DNA of 64,000 nt from Mytilus trossulus (taxonomy: Eukaryota; Mollusca; Bivalvia; Mytilida; Mytilidae). A program made the translations under genes and the position numbers. Shown here piece after piece: positions 59,666-64,000 of this stretch. Below the pieces are notes generated by a model. The model saw only the letters and a list, made by a program, of their open reading frames with translations. It was not told where the DNA came from and ran no database searches. Position 1 is the stretch's first letter; every line of letters starts with the position of its first letter. The stretch spans positions 1,550,001 to 1,614,000 of the forward strand of contig NW_026963310.1 in the NCBI RefSeq assembly GCF_036588685.1, written 5' to 3'.

Positions 59666-61119
59666 GTAAGGAGTTGTTCAAACAATTAATATATTATATA
59701 TGTAAAAAAAAAATAGTATGTGTTTTTTATATATTAAAAGCAGATAGTTATTGGCAATTAAAAACTAGAAAGAGTTTTGCATTTTATATGTTATAAATTG
59801 GGTCGTTATTAATGAATGGCCAGTATAGAAACACAACAAAGATTGTGCCAGTATAGTACTAAAATGTTTGGTTGAATGTGACTTGTACAAAAAAAGGTCA
59901 TGAGTATTTGACGCAATTATTATATTTTGTTTTGATATATATGTTATGTGCGCACTTATATTTTAGGTAATATTATAACCAATAATTCTTACGTTAAAGG
60001 CAATATGTTTAAACAAGATTTGAGTGATCTTCGTGTTTTATTGCAATACTGACGTATTTGTCATAGTCCTTTAGGTATAGTAAAGACAGAAATAGTGTGA
60101 TTATGCACAGAATTCATGTTCTTCTTTTTTGGAATGTAAATAGTAAAGTTCAACGCAAAATATATTGACAAATTGTCGTGCTTGTTTGTCCTGAGGATCA
60201 CTAAAGAAAAAAAACCGTATAAAGGTAAAACGTCAACAATATTTCCGCGGCACCATTGAACCACTGTTGAAAATTTGTTAGTTTTTTTTTTTGTTTTTTT
60301 TTTTGTTTTTGCATTTTGACGTTAAGTTTCAGGTTGACCTAAACATGTTATTTTTAGAAATACATATTATTGTTAAGTGTCATTAATTTTAGTTTGTTAG
60401 AATATACATGTTGAGTTAAGGGAGAATTTTGGTTCAATTGTATTGCTTATTATTCGTATGATTACTTTCAAAACAAAAAATAAAACAAAACATACATACG
60501 CCTCCGGGTGCGGAAATGTCAAGCAAATGGAGTAGCTAGTGTCTATGTAAATCATGAACATTTCTTATTGTTGTTGATTTTTAACTACTACTTCACCAAT
60601 TGCGTAGTTAAAAATCCAAATGTGCATATGTTGTCGTACATCATTCTACTACTGTTTCAATGCAGCTGTATTTAAGGTCAGCGGATTGTTGGTGTCGGTT
60701 TGACAATTCCCATATTTTTAAACTTTAAATACTACATTTTTTAGAATTTGAAATAGAAATTTAAAAAATTATATCAAAAGATGTTTGCCGGTTTGATCAT
60801 TATTACGTTTCCTGAAATGAATCATGCTGTGCATGTTTTGCATGTAATTGGGTAGTTTATGGCTGTATTCTAGGATGGATTTACAATTATCTTTTGCATT
60901 TCATTCATTTAATATAATGAAACTGACATTAACTACTGCCTTAATCCATGATTGAAGCTAAAATTCTAATCAAAAGCACATTTTGACATTGATCTCTACT
61001 GATGCATATTAACATCATACATAGCCAGTCTTATTGCAAAATATAAGTTCAAATTAATTATAAGTTTAGTTTTTACTTCAGAACACATGCAATTTGTCTG
61101 ATAAATACAATTTTCAACC

Positions 61120-62300
61120 AATCAATGGACAGATCGATCAAAGAGAAGTTATCGATAGTGTTTCACTGCATGTGTACACAATAAAGAATAACATTCAAAG
61201 CGCAATACTAGTAGTTCAGGAAATTTTTATAATAGAGTAAACAAATTACAATGAATGATATTTAAAACATATGCATCGGTTTGCGCAAAACAGGCGCTAA
61301 TGGCTGTAGCATTATCATTAGAATAAATTTGGTTCTGTAAAATGTTTATGTTATATTTAAACAACCAGATTTCAATTGAATACTTTTTATTATAAAAACG
61401 GAACATTAAGTTTCAATCCTTTAATTGTACAACAGTTTTCGTATCCGTTGTTAATTAGGTGTAAATCAAACCCTATCTAGAAACACATAATATGCACGTT
61501 TATATTCAAATCAAAACGACGTGAATCCTATAGTTTCGTTTATTATTATTTTCTAAATCTACAAAATGTATCTTTACATTTTATTTGTATTATAAGAATA
61601 CACTCTTGTTAATTTTTCTACCTAAACAATTCCAAATGCCGCTATTTACTGCGTTTATGCTAGATTGGCAACTTATAACTAAATTATTTTTCTACTACCA
61701 GAGCCTGTGGACAGATTGATCAGACAAAAGTTATCGGCAGAGTTTCACTGCATATGCAAATGATAAAAAATAACATTCCAAGTGGAATACCAATAGTTAT
61801 GGATATTCAAATGACCACAATAAACGTAATGTTTGGTTTTTTTTAATGAAAGGGTAAAAATAATACAGTGACTGATATTTAACATAACGTACGAATCTGT
61901 TTAAGCTAACGGCTATACTATTATCATTAGGAAACATTCGGGTCTGTAAAATGCCTCTGGTATCAACCAGATTTTAAATGGAATACAATTTATTATCAAA
62001 AAAGAAAAAGAAAATTCAATCCTGAACTTTTCGAGAGTTCGCGTATCCGTTGTTAATTTTACATAAAGCAAACCCTCCCTAGAGGTACATAATATACACG
62101 TTTAAATTCAAATCACAACGACATGACTCCTATAGTTTCGATTTTTATTATTTTCTAAATCAACAAAAGGTTACTTCACATAGAATTTGACCGGACATTG
62201 TATTCAAATAAGAATACACTTTAATATTGATCTGTACCTAAAACAATTCAAAACGCCGCTTTTTACTGCGTTCACTGTACGTTAGCAATTTATAACTACA
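61120..62300. repeat. Diverged ~600-bp tandem duplication inside the inverted arm
   Basis: 61130-61690 and 61710-62290 share aagttatcg..agtttcactgca, aaaaataacattcca, gtatccgttgttaatt, then the gccgctatttactgcgttta landmark. Each unit matches one single segment at 13.07-13.8 kb and 45.3-45.95 kb. Confidence 0.7.
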
Positions 62301-62744
62301 CTTATTTTTTCTGTCATCAATGCTTGTGATATTTGGTGTCAACCACATCATGAGGAAGCTCATTAAGGCTTGTGGTGTTGTTATCGACCACATCTGTAAC
62401 ATTTAAAAATAGAATTAAACGATTAAACTATGCGTATATTTTATTATTGAATATAATCAAACAGATTACATGCGCTTTTCATTCTTTTATTACTTTATAT
62501 CAGCATCCATCTGTATATATGTGTTTCCATACGTCTATTATTACTCATATTACCTGACAAAATAACAATCAGTGTTATGTGCTTAGTTCTTTTGTTCACG
62601 TTTAAACATCACGTTGGCAATATTTGATCTTAAAATAACATTGATTATGTCATATGACAAGTTAACAAACATGTACTCGGGCTGACTTGAAAGACAATCA
62701 TTAAATTTACCAAGTTAAAATCCAAGGGTTCAATCACGGTGGGT

Positions 62745-63190
62745 ATGGTTGTCCTGCGAGAGAACGTACTGTGCTGGTGATTCGGTCCTGACGGGTGCTG
62801 GTGATCAATGAAAAAATGTAAACAAAGACGAAAATGATAATTTTTGACGTTTTCACTAATAAAAAATGGAAGAAAACAGTTGAGATTTTTCAATTTTGTT
62901 TCTTATGGGTTCATATGTAAACCATTGAAGAGTTGACCCTCTAAACTGTTTCAGTAAGCGTAACACAAAAATGCTCATTTTCAGAAAATCTCGAACTGAA
63001 AAAATAAAACAAAAATGCTTATAGAGTCCGCTTTCTATACCGCAATCCATACGACATAACTATTTTGTAAAAAAACATTGCAATTTATAAAAATTTAGCA
63101 TTTTCTCAATTTACTCATGTCCTGATACTGTGCTGGTGGGTCCTGTCATTGTGCTGGTGGGTCCTGATACGGTGCTGGTGATTTTGGATT
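62745..63190 (+). repeat. Minisatellite-like gtgctggtg repeats
   Basis: 62770-62805 and 63118-63182 contain variations of a ~21-bp unit, gtcctgatactgtgctggtg. Three tandem units lie at 63119-63182. The GC-richer composition contrasts with the surroundings, and the repeat begins where the inverted-duplication homology stops. Confidence 0.7.
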
Positions 63191-64000
63191 AGAAGTTGGT
63201 CATATTTGAAACAAATGTTACAAAATCAATAAAATTGGGCAGATAATTGTTGTCAATAGGATCTATTACTCCTATTAAGCTCTTGTGCATCCATTTGGCT
63301 GTTTAATATGTGTTTTCAAATGATCGTAACTTGTATAACATAATTACATAAAAGGGCAACATCTTTCGTCCAATATCAGAGAACAGTATCTAAAATAAGA
63401 ATAGTTTTATTAAGATAATAAATGCTCCTCACATTGATGCCTCAACAATGATCAAAGCCCATGCCGCATAGACATGTTTGTCAGTGCTCCGCATACGCCT
63501 CCCCGCTTCCACCCAACCAACCCTCCTCATTTCCTCCTTCATTGTTACAGTGGTGTACCAACAAAACAATTTATCACATTAAATAATTACACAAAGACAC
63601 ACATTATTGAACAACGAATGCTCGCAGGTACTGAAAGCTAGTTCAAATCAGCATTTTCAACTAATAGATAAACCATGTTCTCATATACAAAAATCTCAAT
63701 CGTGTCGATTAAAAATCTCAAAACTTAAGATCACATTTAAATGTTTGAAGAAGCAGAACTTTAAAAGTGTGCAGTGAATCTTGTGCTCACAACAGTTATT
63801 GTCATAATTATGTTTACATGAGACTTATAAAGGAATTGAGAAGGTACCAAGAAATGTTTTACAGTTCAATTTAATTATCATGAATGGAAGGTGAATGGAA
63901 ACTGTGAGGGTCAAAATCTTAAATTGCTTATAAATGTTGCTGGACCCAGTTTCGTTGTCTGATATGAATGTTCTGAAATGTGCAAGGTAGAAAGACATTT
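63190..64000. other. Gene-free right edge
   Basis: No gene recognised. A possible R2 fragment (caaagcccatgccgcatag) lies at about 63456-63475. No sequence resembling the GPCR main exon appears up to the window end. Confidence 0.45.

Larger units (their letters stand above)
54230..62740. repeat. Large inverted duplication arm (mirror of 13.0-24 kb)
   Basis: Reading leftwards from 62,740, the order mirrors 13 to 24 kb: ttgtggtgttgttatcgacc (62373) with the 13,045 region; the type a exon (59606) with 16396; the ctcttataagagatgtaaag region (59190); block D3 (56-58.7 kb); then the type b exon (54646) with 23408. Both arms carry private insertions and deletions. Homology ends near 62,740, where minisatellite-like sequence begins. 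Confidence 0.8.

Overview
The window looks like AT-rich, intron- and repeat-dominated DNA from a bivalve mollusc, most likely a mussel of the Mytilus type. The basis is the sparse eukaryotic coding signal, a molluscan-style neuropeptide-type GPCR, a tRNA-derived SINE, and several short dispersed repeats that I associate with mussel genomes (one contains 'gaaggccgtacggtgacctata', one 'ctgaaggacgcctccggatg', one 'gagggacgaaagataccaaa'). Species assignment is inference. There are no bacterial-style operons, rRNA or CRISPR, and almost all short open frames are chance or repeat-borne.

The only convincing gene is a rhodopsin-family GPCR on the minus strand (main exon 12153-11056). Its coding exon starts directly at a good splice acceptor. 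A 60-bp candidate first exon with a good donor, in matching phase 0, lies upstream at 16396-16337, and a second one (only the exon is similar, not its flanks) lies at 23408-23349. A paralogous main exon at 40166-38918 is broken by a 16-bp deletion, a ~176-bp mobile-element insertion and a nonsense codon. Its matching 60-bp exon at 47965-47906 still looks intact. Two more copies of the 60-bp exon lie on the plus strand (54646-54705, broken; 59606-59665, intact), which suggests a further receptor copy to the right of the window.

At large scale the window is a mosaic of old, diverged duplications. (i) 3.45-5.65 kb matches 35.0-36.6 kb in direct orientation. (ii) 10.2-14.2 kb, with the GPCR, matches 37.0-46.37 kb in direct orientation. 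(iii) 13.0-24 kb matches 54.2-62.74 kb in inverted orientation. (iv) 21.5-24 kb also matches 46.6-48.4 kb directly. (v) 48.45-51.75 kb matches 55.95-58.75 kb directly and 18.4-21 kb inverted. The whole region behaves like a GPCR cluster grown by repeated duplication and inversion.

Mobile DNA is abundant. Two copies of a DNA transposon are present: 1-2867, cut by the window edge, and a complete 3405-bp copy at 40936-44340. It has terminal inverted repeats beginning AGTCCATCAGCT and a decayed coding region with XPG/FEN1-like nuclease motifs and an acidic C-terminus. Five foldback (palindromic) elements, a SINE, a long TATG microsatellite, an apparently exact 402-bp tandem duplication and many copies of four to five short dispersed repeat families fill the rest.
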